DNA of 46,843 bases from an uncultured Lachnospiraceae bacterium (lineage in GTDB: Bacteria > Bacillota > Clostridia > Lachnospirales > Lachnospiraceae). The stretch spans positions 1-46,843 of the forward strand of contig CAJTLX010000024.1 in the NCBI GenBank assembly GCA_910577165.1, in the 5' to 3' direction. The position numbers and the translations under genes are program-made. The notes beneath the pieces were generated by a model. It was not told the origin of the DNA. It searched no databases and saw only the letters and a program-made list of their open reading frames with translations. Positions 7,892 to 16,273 of this stretch are shown piece after piece (positions within the stretch are counted from its first letter, which is position 1; each line of letters begins with the position of its first letter).

Positions 7892-8995
7892 TTATAAAAT
7901 ACCGGAAACAGGAAGATTTTCCATTACCTCCCGCTGTTTATACGGGGAGGAAAGTTCCATATAACGTCCCTGTTCGCTGCTCTTTTCAAAAGTAGTTAAA
8001 ATTTCAAGTACATGTAAAAGCTGCTGTGCGTCCGCGCGAAATACATGCTTTTCGCGAAGAGCTTTTGCCATATCTGCAACGCCGACTCCTCTGCTATTTT
8101 CCTTATAGTCAAATAAAAGCGGCATTTCCTTAAAACTCCCGTCCTCCGGGCGCAAAAGCCATATACTTCCCCCAAAGCAGTTTGGATCAGGCACGCGCAA
8201 AGTTCCCTTTGTCCCGTAGATCTCAAGGCTTGCCTGTCTGTCATAGTACACATCAAAAGTGGTCAAAACTGTAGCGATCGCTCCATTTTCAAATTTCATC
8301 AATCCCGCGGTATGCGTTGGCACCTCGACAGGGATAATCTCACCCTTTTTCGGCTCGCTTGTAATTACCCGGTGAGCAAAGCCCTTTCCGACCATCCCGC
8401 TAATTCCCTCAACCCGCCCGATAAGATTTATTAGAGCAGTCATATAGTAAGGACCCATATCCATCATCGGACCCGCACCTGCCTGATAATAAAATTCCGG
8501 TGCGGGATGCCAGCTCTCATGCCTGTGGCAGACCATACGCGCCTCCGCCCCGATCACCCTGCCGATTAAACCGTCATCAATCAGCTTGCGGCAGGTCTGT
8601 ATGCCCGCTCCAAGAAAGGTATCCGGAGCCCCGCCAAGCAAAAGTCCCTTCTGGTTTGCAAGTTCTAAAAGTTTAGCTCCTTCCTCATAAGTTGTCGCTA
8701 ACGGTTTTTCTGTGTAGACGTGCTTGCCCGCGGTAAGTGCCGCTTTTGTTGTATGATAATGTTCAAGTGGGCGGGTCAGATTCAAAATAATTTCAATTTC
8801 CGGATCGGCAAACATTTCTTCCGGTTTGCCATATACTTTTGGTATCCCGTATTCTTTCGCTGCCTTCTCCGCTCTCTCCGCTACAAGATCACAGACCACA
8901 TCCACCTTTACCCCGCGAAATAAACACGTCAGGTTTTGCAGATAGATCCCACTGATCGCGCCGACTCCCAATACTCCAATTTTAACCTCTTTCAT
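7892..8995 (-). CDS. Gfo/Idh/MocA-family oxidoreductase
   Basis: An NAD(P)-dependent sugar or polyol dehydrogenase-like protein of unknown substrate. The N-terminal Rossmann fold begins KIGVLGVGAISG; the conserved EKP lysine motif appears as YTEKPLATT near residue 95, and the C-terminal alpha/beta domain follows (DMGPYYMTALINLIG). I take the ATG at 8995 as start because it sits six bases after AGGAGG; the TTG directly before it is less likely. It lies 12 bases downstream of the ThuA-like gene, so the two are co-transcribed. Gfo/Idh and ThuA-like pairs are common in Firmicutes and Bacteroidota sugar loci, where the pair probably acts on an oxidised or inositol-like sugar. Confidence 0.93.
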   Translation of the reverse strand: MKEVKIGVLGVGAISGIYLQNLTCLFRGVKVDVVCDLVAERAEKAAKEYGIPKVYGKPEEMFADPEIEIILNLTRPLEHYHTTKAALTAGKHVYTEKPLATTYEEGAKLLELANQKGLLLGGAPDTFLGAGIQTCRKLIDDGLIGRVIGAEARMVCHRHESWHPAPEFYYQAGAGPMMDMGPYYMTALINLIGRVEGISGMVGKGFAHRVITSEPKKGEIIPVEVPTHTAGLMKFENGAIATVLTTFDVYYDRQASLEIYGTKGTLRVPDPNCFGGSIWLLRPEDGSFKEMPLLFDYKENSRGVGVADMAKALREKHVFRADAQQLLHVLEILTTFEKSSEQGRYMELSSPYKQREVMENLPVSGIL

Positions 8996-9007
8996 CAAAT
9001 TCCTCCT

Positions 9008-9730
9008 TTAAACCATTGTAAGAAATCGTTCGTAAACCAAGTTATTTTCCCTTGCATAAGCTTTGCCCGCCGCCGCCCAGAGCATTCCCCTCTCCATTAA
9101 GACCGCCGCCGAAGGGGATTTTTCAAATACATCGTCATGATGTCCGAGTGAGCAGTAAAATACTCTGCCGTTCCCCCAGAATTTTGTCCATGCCACCGGC
9201 ATATCCACCACCTTATTAGTAGTATGGCAACCGTCCACCACCGGAAAACGAGTGGTTGCAAGCACTTCCACCGCCGGATCGACATGCAGATAATACTGTT
9301 CGCTGCACACGGCAAAATCCAAAAGTCCCTCCACAATCGGGCTGGAACCCTTACAGATATTCACCATGTAATCCACCCCGTCTCCGCCCGGATGACTGAC
9401 CCACTGCCCACCAGTCATAAATTGCCATTCCACATCCTGGCGAAACGCATCGCACATCCCCCCGTGACAACCCGCCAGACCACAGCCCGCTGCCACGGTA
9501 AGCCGGACATTATAGCAGCATTCTGGCCTTATCTCCCCCATTGTCCAGCACGGGACAATCAAGTCCATCTGCATCAGCTTTTCCCTATCCATCAACACTT
9601 CCTGGCTATCATATACCTCACAGGTATAGCCATACTTCTCAAGCATCTGCTGAAACCTTTTCGCTACTTTCTCCGGTTCATGACCATCCCAGCCACCCTG
9701 AAAAATCAACGCTCTTCCTTTTGACTCCAT
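9008..9730 (-). CDS. ThuA-like domain protein
   Basis: A 240-residue class I glutamine-amidotransferase-like protein of the ThuA family. It begins with a core strand (RALIFQGGWDGHEPEKVA) typical of these proteins, continues with LIVPCWTMGEIRPE and AGCGLAGCHGGMCDAF, where the HGG motif replaces the usual nucleophile elbow, and ends with GRVFYCSLGHHDDVF. ThuA proteins are linked to trehalose and other disaccharide use, probably converting 3-keto sugars, but the biochemical role is not settled. The ATG at 9730 follows AGGAGG. It is first in a two-gene unit with the Gfo/Idh oxidoreductase and faces the broken AraC gene across a 160-base spacer. Confidence 0.9.
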   Translation of the reverse strand: MESKGRALIFQGGWDGHEPEKVAKRFQQMLEKYGYTCEVYDSQEVLMDREKLMQMDLIVPCWTMGEIRPECCYNVRLTVAAGCGLAGCHGGMCDAFRQDVEWQFMTGGQWVSHPGGDGVDYMVNICKGSSPIVEGLLDFAVCSEQYYLHVDPAVEVLATTRFPVVDGCHTTNKVVDMPVAWTKFWGNGRVFYCSLGHHDDVFEKSPSAAVLMERGMLWAAAGKAYARENNLVYERFLTMV

Positions 9731-9801
9731 AAATACCTCCTTTTTCGGGCGTAAGTAAACCGCCCTTTACTGTGGTTAATTATTGAATTTTTATTTTCTG
9801 C

Positions 9802-9830
9802 TTGCAGTATAGCAGTTTTTCTTGTAAAAT
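9802..9830 (+). promoter_or_regulatory. Promoter of the AraC-family gene
   Basis: Plus-strand -35 TTGCAG (9802-9807), 17-base spacer, -10 TAAAAT (9825-9830), 60 bases before the ATG at 9891. It shows the disrupted gene is still equipped for transcription. Confidence 0.75.
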
Positions 9831-9890
9831 GATTGTTATCGCATCAACAAAACCAGTCATATATTGCACAGAAAAATTGGAGGAACTACC

Positions 9891-10694
9891 ATGCCACCTT
9901 TCTACGAAAATAAACAAAAATGATTTGAATGTTTTCTTGCCAAAGATATTACTTTTCCTTCCCACCTGCACGACGCTGTGGAAATGATTTTTATTAGAGA
10001 GGGGGAACTTCAGGTGACGGTGCAAAGCCACTCCCACATCTTAAAACAACATGATGTGGCACTTGTATTTCCCAATCTGATCCACAGTTATTTTTGTACG
10101 GATTCCTGTCTGGCCATCCTCTGTATTTTCGCGCCCATCCACGCAAAGGAATACTATCATCTGCTCCACAGCCACGAGCCAGGGTCCCCCTTTTTTGATG
10201 CAGAAACCTCTGCACTATCCTACCAGCAGGATATTCCCCTAGCATTTGAGCGAATGCTTTTGTACGGCTCTAAACCCTCCCCCGATATTGCTATCGCCTG
10301 GCTGAATTTGGGGGTTGCCTGCCTGCTTTCCCAAACTTCCATAATTCCCCGAAATGATCACGGGGATACGGATATTGTACATCAGATTGTCCGCTATATT
10401 TCTCTGCATTTTAAAGAGCCTCTCTCCCTTGAACTGCTGGCAAAAAAACTGCACTTTAACAAGTACTATATTTCCAGAGTATTTGCAGAAAAGCTTAACT
10501 GTAATTTTTATGAATATATCAACCGTCTTCGGCTGGATTTTGCCGCCAGACAACTTAAAGAGACAAATTTGCGTATTACGGATATCTGGCAGGGGGCGGG
10601 CTTTCCAAGCCAAAAAACCTTTAACCGCAATTTTCTTTCCTGTTACCATATGACTCCATCACAATACCGCAAAATTCTGCCGCCAATTTCCTAG
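9891..10694 (+). pseudogene. AraC-family regulator with in-frame stop at codon 11
   Basis: The frame opens at ATG 9891 behind GGAGGAA, reads MPPFYENKQK, meets TGA at 9921-9923, then continues in the same frame as FECFLAKDITFPSHLHDAVE and on to the stop at 10694. The part after the stop is a normal AraC N-terminus: the HLHDAVEMIFIREGEL cupin core, then two C-terminal helix-turn-helix units (SLELLAKKLHFNKYYISRVF and ITDIWQGAGFPSQKTFNRNF) ending MTPSQYRKILPPI. Restart at GTG 9978 or ATG 9984 is possible, but neither has a ribosome site and the first cupin strand would be lost. The gene is divergent from ThuA-Gfo and was probably their regulator. A sequencing error is an alternative. Confidence 0.85.
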
Positions 10695-10792
10695 CAGGGC
10701 TTTCAATTTCTGTCCCTTTGATCTATAATAAATTTCGATAGGGAACATAATTTGGTACCCCTCTATAATTTTCAATCGATTAAGGAGAAACC

Positions 10793-11683
10793 ATGATGAA
10801 AGAATTAAATCTTTTAGAAACACTTAAAAATATGGCAAAAAATGCAATCCGTCTGACTATAAATCCTAAAGATGGAGTCTGCGTCGGGCGTTTTGGCGGC
10901 AACCCGGACGTTCCAAAAGACTTTATCTGGCCGACATTTCTTACGAATACTTTTGACGACAAGGAAGTAAAACCCCGACCGCTAAGTTTTCTTGCACAAT
11001 TTGACTGCGCATTGCTCGCCCCGATGGATACCAATCATTTGCTGCCAGAGCGTGGGATACTTTCATTTTTCTATGAGCTTGGCTCTGAAACCTGGGGATT
11101 TTCCCAAAAGGATGCCGGTTCCGCTAAAGTTTTCTATTTCTCTGAAAAAGATATATTAGAAAAAAGGGAGTTTCCCGCAGATCTTGATAAGGATTATCGG
11201 CTGCCTCCGGTAGATTTTTTTGCAAGGGCAGAAATCCAGTATCCGGATTTTCAGGATATTAAATGTGTTTTTCCAGAAATTTTTGATACGGATTATTGGC
11301 AGGAAATCCGAGGGGGATTTGATGGATTCTGTGACGAGTACGATACGGCGATCGAGACATTGCGCGGAGCGGATGATGAACCTCACCATCAGCTCCTTGG
11401 CTGGCCCCGTATAATTCAAAACACTATGCCCTTTGAATGTGAGATGGTAAAGCGCGGTTACGATATGGGAAATACGCTAAAGGATATCCCAGAAGAAACG
11501 ATAAACGAAGGAAAAGAAAATTCCCTGGCAGACTGGATACTCCTTTTTCAGTTGGAATCGGATGATTTTGACGGCTACGATCTGTGCTTTGGCGACTGTG
11601 GTAGTATCTATTTTTATATCCGCAAAGAAGAGTTAAAAGAATGTCGGTTTGATCAGGCATGGCTGATCTTGCAATGCTATTAG
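10793..11683 (+). CDS. DUF1963 (YwqG-like) protein
   Basis: A 296-residue cytoplasmic protein of the DUF1963/YwqG family, whose biochemical function is unknown. Family-like features are the GRFGGNPDVP turn near residue 35, LSFLAQFDCALL, RGILSFFYEL, HHQLLGWPRIIQ and a late LLFQLESDDF followed by FGDCGSIYFYI. The ATG at 10793 has AAGGAG seven bases upstream; a second ATG follows directly. The next gene, a radical SAM enzyme, begins only 12 bases after the stop, so they are probably co-transcribed, but no functional link is known. A TATAAT at about 10729 may belong to its promoter, although its -35 is poor. Confidence 0.88.
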   Translation: MMKELNLLETLKNMAKNAIRLTINPKDGVCVGRFGGNPDVPKDFIWPTFLTNTFDDKEVKPRPLSFLAQFDCALLAPMDTNHLLPERGILSFFYELGSETWGFSQKDAGSAKVFYFSEKDILEKREFPADLDKDYRLPPVDFFARAEIQYPDFQDIKCVFPEIFDTDYWQEIRGGFDGFCDEYDTAIETLRGADDEPHHQLLGWPRIIQNTMPFECEMVKRGYDMGNTLKDIPEETINEGKENSLADWILLFQLESDDFDGYDLCFGDCGSIYFYIRKEELKECRFDQAWLILQCY

Positions 11684-11695
11684 CGAAGGTTTTCT

Positions 11696-12658
11696 ATGGA
11701 CGAAACAAAATTTTTATCTTATTATCATTGCTGCACACTCTGTCATCGCCGATGCAGAGTTGACCGCACAAAAAAGATCGGATACTGCGGTATGCCGGAC
11801 AAATTATTTGCGGCACGCGCCGCACTGCACCCCTGGGAGGAACCCTGCATCAGTGGGGAGTATGGCTCAGGAACCGTATTTTTTTCCGGATGCTCGCTGC
11901 GCTGTATCTACTGTCAGAACCACGATATTGCATTGGGACTTTCCGGGAAGGAAATCGATCCTTCGCGGCTTGCGGAGATTTTTTTGGAATTACAGGAGAA
12001 GAGGGCAGCAAACATCAATCTTGTCACGCCGACACATTATATTCCCTCCATCTTAATCGCAATTAAACGCGCGAAGGACACTGGTCTTTCCCTTCCCATT
12101 GTCTATAATACCGGAAATTATGAGACATTGGATACTCTTAGGATGCTTGAGGGATCTGTAGATGTGTACCTGCCGGACTTTAAATATTGGTCAGAAACTC
12201 CAGCGGCGCGCTACTCTGGCACGCCGGATTATGCGGTACACGCGATGGCAAATATTGCCGAGATGTTTCACCAGGTTGGGGAGGCAAAATTTTCTATCCC
12301 GCAGGAAAACTGCACTACCAAAGAAAATAAAGAATTAGAAAGTGAAAGCTGTCTTATGACGCGTGGCATAATCGTGCGGCATCTGGTTCTGCCCGGCGCG
12401 ATTTCCGACGCAAAAAAAATTGTTCGCTACCTTTATCAAACTTATGGTAATAGTATCTATCTCTCGATTTTAAACCAGTATACGCCCATCGCGAAAAACC
12501 TTGGCGCGTTCCCCGAATTAAACCGCGCCATCACGCAGGCGGAGTACGATGAAGTGGTGGATTATGCAATTAAACTGGGAGTGGAAAATGCCTTTATCCA
12601 GGAAGGGGAAACGGCAGAGGAAAGTTTTATTCCGGATTTTTCGTTTGAGGGCATCTAA
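11696..12658 (+). CDS. PflX-like radical SAM protein
   Basis: A radical S-adenosylmethionine enzyme of the PflX group, related to pyruvate formate-lyase activating enzymes. The cluster-binding motif is in FFSGCSLRCIYCQNHDI near residues 62-78. An extra cysteine set lies at the N-terminus (CCTLCHRRCRVDR followed by GYCGMP), typical of this subgroup and absent from classical PflA. The 320-residue length is normal, and the C-terminal part has the expected barrel segments (DVYLPDFKYW, LVLPGAISDAKKIV, SILNQYTPIA). The start has only a weak GAAGG site. No glycyl radical enzyme is nearby, so the substrate is unknown. A hairpin with a T-run follows the stop. Confidence 0.9.
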   Translation: MDETKFLSYYHCCTLCHRRCRVDRTKKIGYCGMPDKLFAARAALHPWEEPCISGEYGSGTVFFSGCSLRCIYCQNHDIALGLSGKEIDPSRLAEIFLELQEKRAANINLVTPTHYIPSILIAIKRAKDTGLSLPIVYNTGNYETLDTLRMLEGSVDVYLPDFKYWSETPAARYSGTPDYAVHAMANIAEMFHQVGEAKFSIPQENCTTKENKELESESCLMTRGIIVRHLVLPGAISDAKKIVRYLYQTYGNSIYLSILNQYTPIAKNLGAFPELNRAITQAEYDEVVDYAIKLGVENAFIQEGETAEESFIPDFSFEGI

Positions 12659-12705
12659 ATTTATCGCAAACGACAAAAATATTTGCCGCTTGTGATAAAC
12701 TTTTT
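12658..12705 (+). terminator. Terminator-like hairpin after the radical SAM gene
   Basis: TTTATC-GCAAA pairs with TTTGC and GATAAA around a central loop, followed by CTTTTT. The stem is AT-rich and interrupted, so termination strength is uncertain. Confidence 0.5.
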
Positions 12706-12710
12706 GGGGA

Positions 12711-12801
12711 TGCGCACGGATTTGCATAGGAAATATGCCGCTTTGTGGCGCAAATCCGGCGCAGGAAACGAATCAAAACGCAAGCATTTTGTTCGTTTCC
12801 C
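12711..12801 (+). repeat. Structured repeat element, copy A
   Basis: GCGC at 12712-12715 plus CGGATTTGC at 12717-12725 pair with GCAAATCCG at 12750-12758 and GCGC at 12759-12762, with one bulged A. On the 5' side an unpaired ATAGGAAATAT follows, then a short inner hairpin (GCCGC/GTGGC). A second, longer hairpin (GGAAACGAA, 12764-12772, with TTCGTTTCC, 12792-12800, plus CAAAA/TTTTG inside) comes directly after. The same architecture, with different stem sequences, occurs at 33061-33145 on the minus strand. It lies in a convergent gap with no coding potential. Confidence 0.7.
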
Positions 12802-12863
12802 ATAATAACTTAATGCCCTCAAAGTTCTTGTAAATTTTTTACAACTCTAAAATACCATCCATA

Positions 12864-13664
12864 TTATTGCTGCGTGATATCCTTCCCGAAATATTTCTCG
12901 GAGATCTCCGAAAGTTTTCCGTTTTCTTTTAACTCTTCTATCGCATTATTCACTGCCTCGCGCAGTGTCTTGCTGTCCTCGCCTTTTCTCACCGGGATGG
13001 CGACAAGCGAGGCTTCTTTCGTTAATGCTGCTACTTTAAGTGCTGCCTCTGGATGCACCTTCATATAATCGTCAAAGGAAAGTTCCGCGTTTAGAGTCGC
13101 GTCCACACGCCCGGAAAGTACCATATCAAAGGTCTGATCAAGCGTATCCACGCCGAGTACTGTCGCACCATAATCCTCTGCCAGATACATATAAGTACTG
13201 TTAATGCTATTCGCCGTTGTCTTTTCCTTTAAATCCTCAAACTTAGTGATCTCATTATTGTCGCTCCCAACAATTAATGCTGTGCGGATATAGGCATAGG
13301 CATCAGTAAAGTCATATTTTTCACTGCGCTCGTCCGTGATTTCCACGCCGTTGATCATTAGGTCATAGCGACCAACCTCAAGCCCCGCAAGCAGCCCATC
13401 CCACTCACCTTCAACAAAGACTACCTTCACACCGAGAATTTCTGCGATCGCCTCCCCGACTTCCGTATCAAAACCGACAAGCTTATCGTTCTCATCATGG
13501 TATGTCCACGGAGCCCAAGTTCCCTCCATCGCAATTACAATCTCGCCCTTTTCCTTAATGCGCGAGAGCAGATCCCCCTCCGGCTCATTCCTCTTCCCAC
13601 AGCCCGCCAGAACACAGAACACCAAAAGCAAAACTGCCATAAATACAGTGAAAATCTTTTTCAT
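12864..13664 (-). CDS. Amino-acid ABC transporter substrate-binding lipoprotein
   Basis: A 266-residue family 3 solute-binding protein anchored outside the membrane. The signal peptide ends in a lipobox (FCVLAGC, cysteine near residue 22). The mature part shows IVIAMEGTWAPWTYHDEN and LVGFDTEVGEAIAEILG, the usual opening of polar amino-acid binders, then DLMINGVEITDERSEKYDFT and a C-terminal KLSEISEKYFGKDI. It follows the ATPase by about 70 bases, in the order permease, ATPase, binding protein. Specificity (cystine, glutamine or another polar amino acid) cannot be read from the sequence; the general class is secure. Confidence 0.94.
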   Translation of the reverse strand: MKKIFTVFMAVLLLVFCVLAGCGKRNEPEGDLLSRIKEKGEIVIAMEGTWAPWTYHDENDKLVGFDTEVGEAIAEILGVKVVFVEGEWDGLLAGLEVGRYDLMINGVEITDERSEKYDFTDAYAYIRTALIVGSDNNEITKFEDLKEKTTANSINSTYMYLAEDYGATVLGVDTLDQTFDMVLSGRVDATLNAELSFDDYMKVHPEAALKVAALTKEASLVAIPVRKGEDSKTLREAVNNAIEELKENGKLSEISEKYFGKDITQQ

Positions 13665-13732
13665 TTTCCCCTACCTCCGAATTTGCTCCATTCTCTTCAA
13701 TTTTATGATATGGCTTCCATTTTATCCCATTT

Positions 13733-14467
13733 TCATGCCAACCGCAAAAACTCTCTTGTTCTCTCCTGCTTCGGGTTTTCAAAGATATCCTTCGCGCTTC
13801 CCCTCTCCACTACCGCACCGCCCTCCATAAAAATCACTTTGTTCGACACAGTTTTTGCAAAATTAAGCTCATGAGTAACCACAATCATGGTCATCCCATC
13901 GCCCGCAAGCTGGCGCATTACTTCCAGTACCTCCCCAGTTAGTTCCGGGTCAAGTGCAGAAGTCGGCTCATCAAAATAGATAATCTCCGGCTGTGTGGCA
14001 ATTGCTCTGGCGATCGCCACGCGCTGCTGCTGCCCGCCGGAGAGTTGATGCGGATAATAATTGTACCGCGCGGAAAGTCCAACTTTGTCAAGCATCCTAT
14101 GTCCAATGGCGGTAGCCTCCGCTTTTGGCATTTTGCGCGCCACGATAAGCCCCTCTGTCACATTCTGAAGTGCTGTCCGATTGAAAAAAAGATTATAACT
14201 CTGGAAAACAAAGGCAGTTTTTTTGCGCAGTCTGGCGATATCCCTCTTTTTGATATGGCCAAAAGTAAATTCTTCCCCGTCAAAACACATTGTCCCGCCG
14301 TTTGCCATCTCCAAAAAATTCATGCAGCGAAGCAGTGTGGTCTTTCCTGAACCACTCGGTCCTAAAATCGCAATCACATCGCCTTTTTCTACATTTAAAT
14401 CAACACTCTTTAGAACTTCGCCCTCCCCAAAATCCTTACGTATGCCTTTTACTTCCACCATACTCAA
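13733..14467 (-). CDS. Amino-acid ABC transporter ATP-binding protein
   Basis: A 244-residue ATPase that powers uptake through the adjacent permease. Walker A is GPSGSGKTT (near residue 35), the Q-loop FVFQSYNLF, the signature LSGGQQQRVAIARAIA, Walker B EIIYFDEPTSALD and the switch histidine VVTHELNF. This set is typical of the GlnQ/HisP-type polar amino-acid group. Its start overlaps the permease stop by four bases (ATGA), giving coupled translation. Confidence 0.96.
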   Translation of the reverse strand: MSMVEVKGIRKDFGEGEVLKSVDLNVEKGDVIAILGPSGSGKTTLLRCMNFLEMANGGTMCFDGEEFTFGHIKKRDIARLRKKTAFVFQSYNLFFNRTALQNVTEGLIVARKMPKAEATAIGHRMLDKVGLSARYNYYPHQLSGGQQQRVAIARAIATQPEIIYFDEPTSALDPELTGEVLEVMRQLAGDGMTMIVVTHELNFAKTVSNKVIFMEGGAVVERGSAKDIFENPKQERTREFLRLA

Positions 14468-15171
14468 AGTTTAGTTCCCCTTTCTTTGTCCGCTGTTGCC
14501 CTTTTTGTGCCACGGTAACGGTTTAGACGCTTTTCTCCAAGATGCTGTAACCAGGTCAATATCGTTGAAAAGCAAAGATACATCAATGCCACCTCCGTGT
14601 AGACAAGCAAAGGCTCATAGGTTCGCGCTACAATACGCTGTGCCGCCATAAACATTTCTGCTACCGTAATGCTTGCGACAAGTGAAGTATCCTTCATCAT
14701 TGAGAGCAGGGAATTCGACAGCGGCGGGAAGGCTGTGCGCATCGCCTGCGGCAATACAATTCTGCGAATAATTTGGTGATATCTCATCCCGACGCAGTAC
14801 CCCGCCTCCATCTGTCCAACTGGAACTGCCTCAAGCGCGGCACGCATCGTTTCCGCACAGTAGGCTCCCTCGTTGATCGCCAAAACAAATGCGGCGCAAA
14901 CAAAAGGATTGATCAAATATCCCAGCCCTGAGATCCCGTAAAATACAAGGTAGAGCTGCACAATCAGCGGTGTTCCGCGGATGATCCAAATATACACTCT
15001 TGCTATCTGCTTTAGTCCCCTCACGTTGGCAAACTGAATCAATGCCACGAAAATGGCAATCACAAGTGCCATCGCAAAAGCGATCGCCGTTAATGGCAAG
15101 GTCACTTTAAGCCCCGGCAGCAGTATTTTCCAAAAAGAATCCGTCAGGATATGTAATGTGCGTTCATTCAT
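14464..15171 (-). CDS. Amino-acid ABC transporter permease
   Basis: A 235-residue inner-membrane permease of the HisM/GlnP type, with about five hydrophobic segments (first LTAIAFAMALVIAIFVALIQ, then TPLIVQLYLVFYGISGLGYL and AAFVLAINEGAYCAETMRAAL). The cytoplasmic EAA loop, which contacts the ATPase, is EAVPVGQMEAGYCVGMRYHQ followed by IVLPQAMR. It is the first gene of the importer operon. A promoter lies about 90 bases upstream, leaving a leader that contains a GGCGGAA/TTTCGCC hairpin of unknown significance. Confidence 0.95.
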   Translation of the reverse strand: MNERTLHILTDSFWKILLPGLKVTLPLTAIAFAMALVIAIFVALIQFANVRGLKQIARVYIWIIRGTPLIVQLYLVFYGISGLGYLINPFVCAAFVLAINEGAYCAETMRAALEAVPVGQMEAGYCVGMRYHQIIRRIVLPQAMRTAFPPLSNSLLSMMKDTSLVASITVAEMFMAAQRIVARTYEPLLVYTEVALMYLCFSTILTWLQHLGEKRLNRYRGTKRATADKERGTKL

Positions 15172-15257
15172 TTTGTTCGCCTTTCTCTTCGATTTCCCGG
15201 ATAGGACGGCGAAATCTTAGGATATTTTCAAGAATGCTTCCGCCGTACTGGTGTTTC

Positions 15258-15286
15258 ATTCTAACATATTCTCTGACAAATTGCAA
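15258..15286 (-). promoter_or_regulatory. Promoter of the amino-acid ABC operon
   Basis: Minus-strand -35 TTGCAA (15286-15281), 17-base spacer, -10 TAGAAT (15263-15258). Confidence 0.78.
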
Positions 15287-15317
15287 TATCCACAAATTTT
15301 CATTGTACTGTTTTGGT

Positions 15318-16115
15318 TTATGACCCGCTCGATTTATAGTGCCGCACCCCAAATTTCCACAAAAGCAGAGCCGGAAGAAAGAATAAGCACGCAAGGAGCG
15401 GAAGAAAAATATAGAGCGGATTTTTACTTCTCTCCAAAATATACAGAAGTGGATAATACTGTACAAGCGCGTAGGGGATGAAAAATGTGGTTAACAAGAG
15501 TATTTTTTTGCCGTAGACTCCGATCGGGTACTTCCCGAATTCCCTCGCACCATCCGTAAAAACATTCATAAATTCCAGCCCGTCCAAAGTAAAAAAACAC
15601 AGTGCCGCATAGATCAAAAACAGCGCGGTAAAAATCACTGTCCCGCCAATTAACATAAAAACCACGGTAAGAATTTTTAAAAGATCCCACTCCACGCCGC
15701 TTTTTGCCACCCCGTACACAAACATTACCATGGCCTGGATCATCCGCCCGATTCTGGTCAATTCAAATTTGCTGCCAAGCACCTGCAAGATCTCATTTTG
15801 CGGGCGCACCAAAATACGGTCAAATTCTCCGCTCTTTACTGTACCGGGAAACAGATCAAAGCCCCGCGCCCACATTTCCGCAAGGGAAAATTCTAAAAGA
15901 ACTACCGAAAAACACAGCAGCACCTCACTGTAGGTAAAGCCCTCCACCGCGGAAAATCTCTGGAACATAAAGAAAATCCCCAAGAACACATTGAAGGATA
16001 CCAAAAACTGCCCCATCGCAGAAAGAAAAAATGAAGTCTTATACTGCATCATGGAGCGGATGTGAATAGAAATATACCGTCGATAAAGGCGGAGTGCCCG
16101 ATAAATTTTTCCCAT
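15318..16115 (-). CDS. ABC-2 type transporter permease (second)
   Basis: A 265-residue membrane protein with about six hydrophobic segments (SFFLSAMGQFLVSFNVFLGI, YSEVLLCFSVVLLEF, LTVVFMLIGGTVIFTALFLI, LLTTFFIPYALVQYY and others). Landmarks such as RGFDLFPGTVKSGEFDRILV and a C-terminal FLPALLLWKFGVRHYKSSGS match the ABC2_membrane_6 (DUF990) permeases, which work in pairs with one ATPase. It is the last gene of the ATPase-permease-permease set. Export of a drug, lipid or peptide is likely, but the substrate is unknown. Confidence 0.9.
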   Translation of the reverse strand: MGKIYRALRLYRRYISIHIRSMMQYKTSFFLSAMGQFLVSFNVFLGIFFMFQRFSAVEGFTYSEVLLCFSVVLLEFSLAEMWARGFDLFPGTVKSGEFDRILVRPQNEILQVLGSKFELTRIGRMIQAMVMFVYGVAKSGVEWDLLKILTVVFMLIGGTVIFTALFLIYAALCFFTLDGLEFMNVFTDGAREFGKYPIGVYGKKILLLTTFFIPYALVQYYPLLYILERSKNPLYIFLPLLACLFFLPALLLWKFGVRHYKSSGS

Positions 16116-16273
16116 ATTTTTCTTCCTTTCCTATTTTTAAACTCTTCCTTAATCTTTTATTTTCTTTTATCCGGTTTCTTAAATAGTAAAATATTTTATC
16201 CATTTTCTAATTCTTTAGATTTTTATTTTATCCGGTTTTCAATCTTTTAAAAAATTTCTATTCATTCAATAAT

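Noticed and set aside
9921..9923. TGA as a selenocysteine codon in the AraC-family gene
   Set aside because: No conserved cysteine or selenocysteine is expected at this place in AraC proteins, and no hairpin suited to selenocysteine insertion follows.
16132..16273. Repeated TTTTATCCGGTTT in the gap between the two ABC-2 permease genes
   Set aside because: Only two imperfect copies in AT-rich sequence, no pairing or promoter pattern.
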